Assembly (NCBI RefSeq): GCF_030936135.1
Contig: NC_082610.1
Coordinates: 18,052,428-18,116,427, forward strand
DNA: 64,000 nucleotides
Source of the DNA: Gavia stellata
Lineage: Eukaryota; Chordata; Aves; Gaviiformes; Gaviidae
Direction: 5' to 3'
The notes beneath the pieces were generated by a model, which made no database searches, had not been told where the DNA came from, and saw only the letters and a list, made by a program, of their open reading frames with translations. Position numbers and translations under genes: made by a program. This document shows, piece by piece, positions 25,977-54,500 of this stretch (its first letter is position 1; each line of letters opens with the position of its first letter).

Positions 25977-26506
25977 TGTCATCCCAAAAAGAGGGATATT
26001 TATCAGGTATACAAGCCAATCCACACAGGGTCGAGGTATTTCTTTATTACAGATTTGCGCAAAGCCGGGAGCTGGGTGATATTTCACAATGCTAGCTCTG
26101 CTCCATACAAAAACTACAGCGTATTTACCCTGTTACATGATTAGCAGAAACCCGCCTAAGTTTACACTCATTGGTTAGTGATTAACACGACATTTGTTAT
26201 TGGCTAGTCGCATTTCAGTTAGCGCGCATGCCCCTTGGAGGAGCGTGGGGGTAAGTCAACTTGGTCTTCAGTTGAGTCGGTGGTCGTGCTCTCCCCCTAT
26301 TGTCTTTACCTTTCCCCCTGGTTACTGCTGATTTGTGCCGACTTTGCACTTGTGCGGCAACTTTCCAGCTTCATGACCTTCTAGAGCAAGAAGTTCCTCT
26401 TTATTAGCTTTCTCCGTTCCTCCCCAAGGGCTTTAAAGATTATCAAAGCATGCAAGTTTATACAAAATAGCCAGTTTTACAATAGGCCTGTTGGTTTAGC
26501 TTATCA
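25977..26506 (-). repeat. 5' LTR of the provirus
   Basis: The repeat is 530 bp, starts TGTCATCCC and ends CTTATCA on the plus strand. It differs from the other LTR at five positions: two adjacent at the extreme left end, two within the next 45 bases and one near the right end. It shares the same CCAAT, TAAATA and AATAAA elements on the minus strand. It lies about 1.7 kb upstream of the TH promoter and points away from it. Confidence 0.95.
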
Positions 26507-28167
26507 CTTGCCCGGCTGCTGGGTAGCGGGGATGACTCGGGACCTGCCCCTAAAATGTTTTCTGAGAAAATCCTGTAACGCCAGGCAGCATTCCCCTCCA
26601 CCAGTTTGGTGGGTTTTTATCTTGTGTTTTGAGCATCCAGGGTTTAGCAGAGGGCAAACAGAAGGTTTAGGAGACTCAGAGGGGATTAGGGATGAAATTA
26701 AAGCAAAAGCAAGGGCTGCTCTTGCTGTGCGAGGTGGTACCACACGGGAGGATGCAGAGGCTGGGGAGAGAGGAGCCTGATGGCTGCTTAACTCCTTCCT
26801 CTGGCTTCCACTGTACTGAACAGCAGGGTGTCCTCAGCACCTGCAATAACAGAAGCTGCTCCACCTGAATTAAAATTAATTTTGGCTCACTACTGCTCCA
26901 AATCTCTAGCTGCTGCCGATTGCTCACTTCAGCTTCAAGTTCTACCAGCCTGTAGCAAGATGGGGCTTCCCAAGCTTCCGTGATGGGGCTGGCAGCGTCG
27001 ATCATGCTGTCTGCTCCCGGTGTTTGCAAGACAAGAGCTTTACAGCCACGAGGAGGTCAATGGGATGTTGATCCTCCAGGGCTTTTGGCACTGCAAAAAT
27101 CGTCAGCACACTGGCACAAACTCAGCTGACCCACCATGGGAAGGATGAGCCACCAATGCTAACCAGGTGTCTTCAGCAGATGTCTTCCAGAGCAACGCCG
27201 TGGTTGGCAAGGTTGCGGGTGAGCTCTCCGGCAGTCGGCCAGTGAAACACCACCAGCTTCCCCACCGCAGGGATTTGTGCCAGCCGGTGTTCTGTCCCCG
27301 ACACAGCGGTGGCTTACACGAAGCAGGACCCTGTGTTCCCAAAGCACTTGTTTGGTGTGGGAGAGCTGCTGCAAATCCCCTGGGAGGAAAAGGTTGTTTT
27401 GCTCACAGCAAAGCAGTCCTGGGACGAGTCCTGAGCAGCCACCCGCTGGCACAGCCCCAGAGGTCCTCTGCCATTTGGTCTCTTAGGAATTACTGCAAGA
27501 GGAGCAAAGCCCTCGGGAAGGCAGGATTGAGAGGGTTTTTTTTCAGGTTATTTTCTTTAAATCCTTTTTAATTTCTGAGGACTCAAGGGCCCCAATTCTG
27601 TAGTCCTGCTGTCAGCGTTGCATGGCCAAACCAAGACATGAGGTGGTGGGAGAGCACCAAAATGCACAGCATTTGCAGGGGCCAGGCATGGGGAGGTGCG
27701 CACATGAGAACAGCATTTAGTCCCGCGGCTGCCTTAGGGGAATCAGTGTTATTTTCCTATTCATTTACTGCCTCAATGACAAGGCAAACATGGGGAAAAA
27801 AGAGCTAGAGAGGGCTGAATCTCTTCCTTCCTTTGATTTTGTCCTTTCACGGATCAAAATCCTTTCATGCAACTCCCGAGCTGGGAAAGCAAATGTGTCG
27901 GACTGAAACACGGCACGAGAGTGAACTCCATCAAGAAGAAGGGGGGGAAGAAACAGAGTAGAAATCTTTTGGGCGCAGGCAAACAGGTGCGGGGGGGAGC
28001 ATCTGGTCAGCGAAGGCAGGGTGTCTGCAATCTTTGTAGCGATTAGATTTAATGGGACAGAAACGTTTCTCTCCTTCACATCCCCTCCTCCTCTCAGCCC
28101 GAGGGGGAGAAAGGAGGGAGGTGGTGATGGGGAGGTGGCGGGGGGAGAGAAGATTTGAAAGAGTCTT
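26507..28167. other. TH upstream flank
   Basis: This is the 1.7 kb between the provirus and the TH core promoter. No gene is recognised. The last 130 bases are purine-rich and G-rich (GGGGGAGAAAGGAGGGAGG-type), and TAAT/ATTA cores occur near 28,045. Function is inferred only from position. Confidence 0.5.
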
Positions 28168-28175
28168 TGACGTCA
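28168..28175 (+). promoter_or_regulatory. Cyclic-AMP response element of the TH promoter
   Basis: A perfect TGACGTCA lies 17 bp upstream of the TATA box, in the context CTTTGACGTCAGCC. Mammalian TH promoters have the same element at about -40, where CREB-family factors give cAMP-driven and basal expression. Sequence and spacing agree. Confidence 0.9.
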
Positions 28176-28184
28176 GCCCTGCCC

Positions 28185-28192
28185 TATAAAAA
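28185..28192 (+). promoter_or_regulatory. TATA box of TH
   Basis: TATAAAAA lies 57 bp before the TH start codon. A TSS about 25-30 bp downstream would fall near 28,215 and leave a short 5' UTR of roughly 27 bases. Confidence 0.88.
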
Positions 28193-28241
28193 GCTGGCAA
28201 GGAGCTGGAAAGCGGAGATCAGAGCTCGTGGAAGAGCAAAG

Positions 28242-45375
<17,134 letters not shown>

Positions 45376-46012
45376 TATGAGAACTGGGCTCTTTCCTTCC
45401 CCTCTTCCCTCGCAGCCCCAAATCCGCCTGCTCTGCCCTCGCCTAGTTCCCAGCTGATAACTCCTACCTGTCTTCTCCAAACATTTGCACCGCTGCCTGT
45501 CACCACACGACCCCAACAGCTTTCCACTTCTGTATGTAGGGCCAGCTCGGAGGAGGGCAGAGGGATGGACCCAAGGCCTGCTGGTGTTTTGGGTAGCTCT
45601 TCTATTGACTGCTGGAAGAGGCTTAGCACAGACCAAAAGCATGACCAAGCTACAGAGTTGATGTCAAGAGCCGTGCGCTAGGCTCCTGGGTGCAAGGAAG
45701 AGGAGAAAAGCTTCTTTACTAAAAAAAAGAGAGAAAATCTATTTTTTGCAGTTTGAGAGCATAACTTAATGTGCTTCTTTAGCCCCAAAGCAACTCCTAT
45801 AGCAACTTCATGAGGGACACTCAGTTCCCACCATCTCCTGCCTTTTACAGCCTCATACATTTGGAAATGCAGAGCTGTTATAGAAGCTTTTCTGCCTGAG
45901 CTGACTCTGTGAGGTTTAAAATTTCAGCTTCCAGCCTCCCCTCAGCTTCTCGCACAGGGGGATGCTTAAGCAAGAACCCCTGAGCTGCACCACCCCACCA
46001 GGCTGCAATAAA
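45376..46012 (+). other. TH: TH 3' UTR with candidate poly(A) signal
   Basis: The first AATAAA after the stop is at 46,007-46,012, giving a 3' UTR of about 650 bases. A second AATAAA lies at 46,986. Which is used cannot be told from sequence. Confidence 0.6.
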
Positions 46013-47899
46013 TATCGTAGCTCCCCTGAACCTCTAAATTGACCTAATCCAGGAGCTGCCTACCTGGTGTAGAGCAGACTGAGTGGGGCCACTGGTGTCC
46101 TGAGTTTGCCAGTCCTTGGGAGGATTTCACACACTTTCACTTTTCCAGTCTATTACACTGATACAGCATCATCTTGTTCTTGGGTATCCCAATATCACTG
46201 TCACCTGATGTAGCTCAGGTGTGTGACTAATGGTATTGCTGGCCACTTCTGAGGAAGGTAACATATGGTTAGGATGCTCAAACCCTATTTTGTCCAGCTT
46301 TCACTGTAGATATTAATGGCTTGATCTGACCCAAAGCTCTCAGTTTTCCTCCCCCTGCTTTTGCCCTTCTTATCTTCTTGCAGGCTGTCTCATAACTTAG
46401 TGGTTTGCTCAGAAGTTTGGCCCAAGGTTATGCAGCTGTGCAGTATCAGAGCTGGGCTTGGGATGTGTGGAGGCAGCTAAACAGCTGTGGGGGACAGCAA
46501 AGGGGAGAATTAAACATAGTTGTTTGCACAGTCAGTTATAACATTTCTGTATAGACTTTTACCATCCTTATCCACTATATGTGACTTTTATAATTTCCTC
46601 TTTAAAGAAACGCAGAGCTTAGCAGCCAAGTTTTGGCTATTAGCTGTAAGTACCCTCCAATACTTATACATACCATTGCTCTCCAGTGTTACTTCTACTG
46701 TGGCTCAGTCATAATAGTTTACAATCCATTACACTTTATCCCATTTCAGACCTTCACATATGTATGCTTAACCCCCAGTTCTCTCAAATTTTAACTACTT
46801 AGCTACTGACAGCACTTAGTCTCCCACCTGCTTCAATCCCTCCTTTCTGTTTCCTTTCTTATTTCACCCTGCTCCTAAATTCCTCTTAAATTGCTTAAAA
46901 GGCCATTACTGAAATCAGCAGTTCAACACTAGGGCTAGCTGCTTCTCCTCAAGTTGTTCCTCCTCCTCGGATTGTCCTGTAAATGAATAAAACTACTGAG
47001 TTCATTCAGTTATTGTAATTTTAGAGCACTTTTTCCAAAGCTTCAGCTACGATTTCCCAATCTGGGTGGGTCCAGATCTTGACCTGTAACTCTCAAGGCT
47101 CCCTTAAGAGCTGTAACAATTTTTAATTTGGGGTCTTAATTTATTACTACTAGATTAAGTAGCTGGAGCAAGCTATGCAAGACTAAGGTGGGTTAGGTCA
47201 CAGGTTAGCTATCTAGTAACCTAATAACCTGGGTTACTGGCTGTGAGTGTAGCAAGGATGCTACAAACCCTGCAGTGGGGCCAGGCTCCTGATCAGGGAG
47301 TCTTTGTGGAGGCGTTCGCTTTCTGCTCTGGCCTTGAAACCCATAAAGGTCTGAAGGTGGTTGCCTTTAGTTCTCCAAAGCACTTCACAGTCATTATCTG
47401 CCTTGTTAAATATCTAAAATTAATGCAATTTATAAAAAGCCCAAAGCTATTAATATGGAGTGAAAAGCCAAGTTAAAAATCCTTGCAACTGCAGGAGCCC
47501 TCAACTCCTCCGCCTTGCCTCGGAGTTTGCATTGCTGCTCTGTGACTCTATCAGCTGTTGCTTGTTTGAAGAGCTGTAGTAAAATCTGTTGCCCTACAAA
47601 AATAGAAAATAAGCAAAACTTGAAGCATAAACCAGCCCCGTTAGTATGCAAGCATATAAACAGATCTACTGCAGCCACGCGGGAGGTAACCGCCACGCAG
47701 GCTGCACCCCCTTGCTTGTGAGAGATGAGGTTGTGCTGGGCGTGCGGGGGCTCAGGCTGAACAGGTGCCCCACGTTCCTCTTTGGGGTGTTTTCTGTGTC
47801 TGTGCTCTTCACAAACTAATGACAGATTCCAGAATTATTTAGCCCCTTAGGGGGACATCTGAGAAACAGGAACCCATTTGTATTTACCATTGCCCTCAT
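46013..47899. other. TH-INS intergenic DNA, first part
   Basis: No gene is recognised. The AT-rich block 46,520-47,150 contains a possible second TH poly(A) signal (46,986). A short MIR-like motif (GCCCAAGGTTATGCAGCTGT) lies near 46,420. Confidence 0.5.
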
Positions 47900-48089
47900 C
47901 TGTTTAATATCTTAGAGGACTTATCTTGCAAGTAACCCGATAGGTCCCCTTCCATTTTGTCTCTAAGGCTTGTTCCTTTTAATCTGATTTCAAATACATT
48001 ACTTGGCCCCTTATTTCATAAGCCATATACGAATTGGATTCTTCCTTTCTCATTTTACCTATTTTTCTCATGTTGCTGCTTCTACCTGA

Positions 48090-48575
48090 GCCTTGTTTTC
48101 TTCTTTATCCTGCTGTAATATTTTAGGGTCTTGGACATGGGACTACCAAGGAACGGGCCATCCAGACAAAATATGGTCAGGTTGTAAACCAGTCCCTAAT
48201 CTGCCACTGCTTCTTAAAGCTACTAATATTGAAGTTAACTGTTCAGCACATCATTTTGGATATTGTCCTACAATTTTCTTTAGTCTATTTTTAATAGCCT
48301 GACTCATTTCTTTCTACCAGTCTGGAGGACTGCAGGTGGTAGGGTATATGCAGTCCTTGCTTAATTCCCAGGTTGCTCATTAGGGCTTGAGTTACCTCGC
48401 TTACAAAGCCCCCTCCTCCATCTCATTCTATCTCAGCTGATGTTCCATATCTATGGACAATTTCCTTTAACGGCATTTTTGCAGTTCCAGTGGTTGTATT
48501 CCTTTTAGATGGAAGAGCCTCAACCCATCCTGGAAAGATATTCACGGTGACAAAGAGTTGCCGATAAACTGTCAC
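48090..48575 (-). pseudogene. Integrase remnant (older ERV)
   Basis: The minus strand reads YRQLFVTVNIFPGWVEALPS, then a DGGGGFVSE segment (second catalytic Asp region) and LHIPYHLQSS with VERNE (third acid region). At least one in-frame stop and a frame break lie between and after these. Integrase core identity is clear from the order of motifs. Confidence 0.8.
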
Positions 48576-49031
48576 ACACTAAAGAAGGGTATCTGGATGA
48601 TCCCTTTGCAGTATTTGCCAAGGTCCTTGGTTTAGCCAGTACAGTAGAGTTGGCAGCTTTCTTTTACTAGTTCACTTTTGCATCATTGCATGCCTTATGC
48701 AGTTTTTATGTCCTCTGTATCTTGCTTCGTTTGGGGCCAAATATATATTCTTTGCACACTCTTTAGAGTACCTTGTACTCCTTTATGTAACTTATTATGA
48801 CAGTCTAAGATGACTTGCTCTCATTCAGCCAGCCACAGTATCCATCCCATCTTCTCTTTTAGCTGATTCCTGGTTGGGGCTGCAGTAAACAAACTCCAAG
48901 TTGATTTATCTACTTGCTCACTAAATTGTTTCTCAGTATTGCTTTCAGTCTTCCCATGTACTTTAACATCCTTTACATACATCTTATTCCCGCTCTCCCT
49001 CTAAGCTTGTAAAATAAACTTCCTGTTTTCT

Positions 49032-49554
49032 TCATGGGTGTCCCGTTATGTGCTTGCCATCACCTTTCTCCCTATCATGCATCCAGTATTTTATTCTATT
49101 ATCAGCACAGTGGCTATCTGTAGAGAGATACTGTGCAGAGGGCCTTGTGTTTTTTACTGACAGCCTGTAAGCTCCTTGGCATGATCCTTTCTCTAGTTTC
49201 CCCACTGTTTTGTCCCTCATTCCAGTAATAGCAGTATCTTGGATTATTTTCCCTCCTTGTTCAAATTGAGCACTCCCATGTGGGTGCACAATACCTTTGG
49301 TTTATTACTTTAAAAGGATATCCACATTAATATCCATTTCTTCTTTTTGTGCTTAAGAGGAGAACACGAGCAGACTGGGGTACAACTGGAGTGTTGAGGG
49401 TGAAAGCCTCAAAGACCATCACAGCCCAGACTGCCTCTAACCAGGCTTTCTCATGGCCAGGGAAATGTTGGTCCAGCCCCCGGAGAGGGGAGAACTCATA
49501 TGCTACTGGTATCCATTTTCCTTCGCTGTTTTTCTGTAACAGTACTGCTCCCAC
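49032..49554 (-). pseudogene. RT connection/RNase H remnant (older ERV)
   Basis: The minus-strand frame at 49,554-49,327 begins MGAVLLQKNSEGKWIPVAYE and contains HEKAWLEAVWAV, typical of the RT tether. After a break, 49,289-49,032 contains STDSHCADNRI, matching the RNase H TDS motif. Two separate frames, no intact domain. Confidence 0.72.
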
Positions 49555-49838
49555 AGAATCAGCTCACGTTGAAATTCTTATTATGAATAACTTCCCTGTG
49601 ACTGGGAATTTTAGTGCAGGAGCTTCTCAAGCAGCTTCTTTCATGTTAGATAAAGCATCATCTTGCTCTTTGCTCCAGCTCCCTTCCTGATTCTTTTTCT
49701 GTCATTTCCATAATGCTCTGCTGGTATTAGCAAAGATGGATACGCTGCCATAAGATACTAGCACAGTTATAGATATGCTGCCGTAGAAATTAAATCCTCC
49801 CAGCACTCTTCAGAGTTGGGACTGATTAGTGGGAGTCT

Positions 49839-50386
49839 TTATTTCTCAGAAAGCTTAACCTTTCTAGCATCTCTCCATCTTCTTGTTCCACTGGTTCCAA
49901 TTCCCAGGCAGTTAACCTGGGGTTGCATTAATTGTGCCGTATTCAAATTGACTTTAAATCCCATTTGGTCTATTAATTTTAAAACTCGTCTACTTCTCTC
50001 TTGTACCTCTTCTTCTGTAGCTGTGGTCCCCCGAATATCATCCCCGTAAGACAATTTCTTTTCTTTGTCCCCTGGATACCATCATTCAAACACTTTCCTA
50101 ACTCAAGCGTGTGCAGCAGGGCAGGTGCTCAGCCCTGTGGGATGCAAGTAAAAGTATATCGTTTGTCTCTAAATGTGAAAGCAGCTCTGTAAATTGCTTC
50201 TCCCCCTGCGTTTTGCCATATGGGAGTTTGCTGTGAGTTGCGGGGGGGTGTTTGTGCTGCTAGCTCTACTAAATCATCCTCTGTCCAAGGAGCCTCACTC
50301 AGCTCCCGGGCTGCCAGGAGCAACAGAGATACCTGTGCTCTGCTGGGACTGGGTGGCTGGTACATGGTATCATGTCCTGCTGACAC
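49839..50386 (-). pseudogene. Reverse transcriptase palm remnant (older ERV)
   Basis: The frame 50,386-50,129 ends in RYTFTCIPQG, the conserved block before the active site. The frame 50,054-49,839 starts MSYGDDIRGTTATEEEVQ, the active-site Y-x-D-D with Gly at the variable position, followed by LIDQMGFKVNLNTAQ. About 75 bases and a frame break separate the two. Confidence 0.8.
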
Positions 50387-50634
50387 TTGAGCAGCTGCCC
50401 ATCAGTTCATTAAAGACCCTCCACCTTCCTCAAGCTTATGGACTGATGTTAATGCTGCCAGTTGCATCCTTGTCTTACCATTCTTCTGGGCAATTTGATT
50501 AAATGCCCATGATGGCATGATTAAATGCTCATCAAGGAGGTGCCCAACATGCAATGAATAAAAGCTGGTGCAGCTCATGTTCTAATCAACTTACTGCTTA
50601 ATTCCCATTTAATTCAACATTTGAAGTAGTTTCT

Positions 50635-51495
50635 CTAAGTCCTACATTCCACTCTACTGTAGTGCTTTCTTTCAGTGGCTTCATATCTGCAGCTACCTGC
50701 CTTGGGGTCACATTTTTTCATCGTAACAGCCACAGCAGTTTGATCTGCCGTACCTGTTTGCCCCAGGATGGCACTTGTAGTCTTTGTGGGATATGCTGCT
50801 ATTCTCAACTGCTCTTTCTTTTCCAATTTGCCCATATCATCCTTAAAATCGTCTTCCTCTGATGGCTCCCGATCCAGTTCTCTCCACTACTTCCTGCAGC
50901 TACAGCAGTTATTTTTAATTTTTGCATCCCAATCTGCTTTTGCAAGTGTCTAATTTTAGCTTTGCATTTACTATGATCAGGTCCCTTTTGAGCTCTCCCT
51001 TGCTCCAGGGTGAATCACTGCACTATATATGTTAATCCCTCTCCTTACTTCTGCCGTTTTCCCTTCTCTTTTTCTAAATTCATCTGATTCTCTAATTGCC
51101 ATTGCACCTCCTTACTGCCTTCTTGGGCCACTAGATGGTATTCCTTTTCTAAAGACAAACTTCTTTCAAGTCACTTGATAAACTCTTTTAAAACATGATT
51201 TTCCCATTGAAGCAGCTGGTAGTCTGGTGCTGCCTTGGCTCAGTCAGCATGGATTATTGCTGCTTCCCATACCAGTCCCACTAATAGAGGCGATGTATCC
51301 TCGAGTCTCCCTTCCTCTGCTCTCCCATATCGGGGAACATTTGGTCTCTATCACCCATAGGCTTCCTGTGGGCTGGAGAGGCACCCACAGCCCCTGCTGT
51401 AATCGCTGGTATTGTTGGGATTTCCTGTAGCCCTCCAGTATTCCTGGTTTTAGGCTTTTTCCTGAGTCTTTTTAGATTTTTTTTTTCTTTCCCAT
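50635..51495 (-). pseudogene. gag remnant (older ERV)
   Basis: A start at 51,495 on the minus strand gives a very basic N-terminus, MGKKKKSKKTQEKA, followed by stops. A charged, coiled-coil-like stretch rich in Glu and Lys follows. It ends in an open frame at 50,835-50,635 (MGKLEKKEQLRIAAYPTKTT). Assignment rests on position upstream of RT and on composition, so it is less certain than pol. Confidence 0.5.
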
Positions 51496-51500
51496 GCTTT

Positions 51501-54500
51501 CTATCTCAACTTAAGGTATCCCTTAAGTATTGTGCGCAGGGTTGGTCGGAGTTGTAGAGTTGCCTTGAACGAGATCTCTCAGAGGAAAAGACTTTGAGGA
51601 TCTACCCAGTCACACCCTCTGCCAAAAGATGTTATAAATTCCCTTTTCCTGCCTGTGGAGCAGATTTGAAGGATTATGTGGCTGCTTAGAGCTAAGCACA
51701 AGCTCATGTCCTTTGGGTGGGTCATGGGAGTCTTCATGCTGTTTCTCCAAACGTGGCTGCCAGTTCTATAAAAAGTGACCTGGAGAAAGCCAAGGTGATG
51801 GGTCAGCCCAGGTTACACCCTCCCATAGACGGAGCATGGGCTGGCGAGGGAGGAAGAAAGGAGAAAAGCCTTCCTCTGAGCCAGGCCTTTGTGTACCCTC
51901 TGGTATCCGCGTGTCCCAGTGCCTCACTGAGCGGTCTCTCGCTGTCGTCGCTGCTGCTGCTGTGGGTGGATCTGTCTGTCTCTCTGTGTAAAGAAATACG
52001 GAACAGAATTATTTTTCATTTTCGAATCGTGCTGCTGCTGACATAATATTAAGAATAAAAAAATATATTTCTGGTCTAGCATCCTGAGTTTGGCTCTTGC
52101 ATCCTTCTGCTGTCCAGATTCAAGTCGGCCCTCTTGCCTGCAGGCAGTACGCAAAATCCAACCTGGGGCCCGCTACAGCAGGAGATCCGCAACTGGTGCT
52201 TGTGCAAAATGTTAACTCGGAGGTGGAAAATTGTCCCTTGTTTGCAGATGAGCTGATCTAAGCCTTTCTTTGCCAGGATATTACCAATTGCACAATTAGG
52301 CATGGAACAGTAGTTGGGAGGTCTCTTTTAAATAGTAACATACCAGGGGGCTTGCCTTCGCTACGTGCTTTCTCTCCCAGCATTTCTCATTATTTCTGTT
52401 CAGTTCCAGTAACATTGGCCATGTAGGAACGCTGGCGCATGCACAGTGCCTGGTGACATAGTCTGGTTTGCATGTAAGCAGGCTCTGCAACCCCAATCCT
52501 AAATGTGTTGAACACCATTCTAAGAGTAATGAGGGGTGGATCCTGCTTGCTTAAGCATAGGGACTATTTTAGATGACCTAAGGCATCTGCTGCATCCATG
52601 GGGGAGTGGTGGATGGGATACAGGATGCCCAGGAACTGGAATGCACCCCGGGAGACCAGAAGAGATGCCCAAGGCCAAAGAAGTGTTTCCTACTCTAGTT
52701 ATCCTTATGTTTAAGGAAACTAATTCCAGTCATTGCTGCAAGCTTGGCTTTTATGTGAAAGCCAGGCTTTTCTCTGGTTAAATCCCTTCCAGAATCACGG
52801 ACAGAGGTGGATTAATGTATTGCCGGCCCAGGTCTGGACCACGCATCTGGGCACCCCAGCACTGTCTGAGAGGGAGTTTCCTAATCTAGGACTTGTAAGG
52901 ATACCCTGTATCTTCATAGTGCTCGTTAAAGTGTTACAGCTGTAATGAATTCATCTTCATTACACACTTGGGAGGTAGAGGAGTACTCTTGTCCCTGTAA
53001 AAGGTTGACAGATAAAAGGAGGCAGAGAATCAGAGAGACTCAGGCCAGGCACAGAGCCTGAAAAGTAATTACATGCCTAAACAGCTTTGGGAAGAAGTGT
53101 CTAAGTGGCAGATCTGGGGCTTGAACCTCTGTCAGCCCCCTCAGGACCAAATCTTTCTTCTTGTGCTGTGATGGTACGGAGCAGAAGGACTCAATTATTT
53201 ACAAATCCTACAGCCGCAGGTATGCGTGAGCACACATGCCCCCCCCTCGGAGACGGGAATTGATTCGGATAAGGCTGCGGCTGACCTGAGCTGTCATTTG
53301 TACTGCTAATCCAGCTCAAATCAGACTTCTTTCTTTCCCCAGGGACCAGCAAAGGTACTGCACTTTCCACTGCAAAGAATTTGCTTTCAGTTTTCCTATA
53401 CTTGTTCATCACAATGTTTGGGAAAACACTGGGTTTTCTAGGGGAAAGATCTTTTGACATTTTTCTGGCATGGCCGAAAGGAGAAAGTATCTGAAATGTC
53501 TTGAAAACTGATCAGGAGATTATTTTTTTTAATTTTTTTTTTAACTGAATAGAAAGGTTTGCAAAGATTGGGTAAGGGATTTAAAACCCCATGTGACTGC
53601 ACCTCAGAGGTGCTAACATAGCTTTGCAGCACTCTCATTGTGCAGCTGGTACCCTTGGTGGTAGCAGGTCAATAAAACGAGTGTCTGGAGATCAGACATT
53701 TTTTAGACTTGCTAGCGCTGTGCTTCAAATGAACGAGGGTTTCTTCAGGTCTCCTTTAATGGATTCACTTTGACCATCTTGTACACGCTGTGTATCACCC
53801 AGGAGCAGCTGGAGCACGTGCACATGTTGACTTCTGTACCGCAAGCCTCTCAAAGCCATGTACGTCCCAGCAAGGATGGGATCCACCCACACTCCTCGTG
53901 CATCCCCCCATCCTTTCCCAGAACTGTGGAGGGTTTGTGTCCTGATCTAAATTCCCAGTACAGAGACCCCAACTCTAAAATACTCCCTCCAGCTCCACCC
54001 AGCCACTATTACGTGTTTTTGTATGCAATGGTCAGAGGTTTAGCTTGGGATGGAGCAACCGGTTTTGAAATTCATCTGAAACACAGGTTTGAATTAGATG
54101 TGAACCACAGCCATGCAAGACTAGACAGGCTCAGCAGCGAGCTCCAGTGCCTGGTGGGGTCATGGCCCATCCTTGTTGATTTTCCCAGAGGGATAATGAT
54201 GCAAAATCCATATTTTTTACTCCTGACATTAGTTCTACTCAGTCTCTTTGCGATTATTTTCTCTGGGCACAGCAGGGTGAATTGATCTACAAAATATTTG
54301 CAGGGGTGGTAGAGGATTAAGTATGTCACACAGATAGTTCAATGCAACAGTTGTTACCCAGGATGGCGGAGAGAAAAACAGGGTGGGGTAAGGGAGTTGT
54401 TCATTTTCCTTCCACTAAGGTCAGCCTTAAATAACTCTCCCACCTCCCGCAGAGGCCGAGACAAGATAATAAGGACAAAAATGTCACAGCAAAGCATGGG

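Larger units (their letters stand above)
20664..26506 (-). mobile_element. Defective gammaretrovirus-like provirus (class I ERV)
   Basis: This is an LTR-to-LTR provirus of about 5.8 kb, antisense to TH and INS. The order on the minus strand is 5' LTR, primer binding site, leader, gag matrix remnant, RT thumb/connection, RNase H, integrase, decayed env, 3' LTR. The gag start and the RT, integrase and env pieces resemble gammaretroviruses. Nothing recognisable remains of capsid, nucleocapsid, protease or the RT fingers and palm: one deletion near 25,150-25,180 joins matrix to the RT thumb. Several in-frame stops break every gene. The flanking bases are CTAG before the left LTR and CTTG after the right LTR, a possible 4-bp target duplication with one change. 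LTR similarity implies recent insertion. The element cannot encode a working virus. Confidence 0.95.
47900..51500 (-). mobile_element. Old endogenous retrovirus remnant in the TH-INS interval
   Basis: Minus-strand fragments occur in the order gag, RT, RNase H, integrase, so this is a degraded provirus antisense to TH and INS. It is clearly older than, and different from, the provirus at 20,664-26,506: it has frequent stops and frameshifts, and its gag starts MGKKKKSKK rather than MGAASS. I could not identify LTRs, so the ends are approximate. Confidence 0.8.

Noticed and set aside
1-28000. Looked for ASCL2 or another known upstream neighbour of TH
   Set aside because: No basic helix-loop-helix coding sequence or other recognisable exon was found.
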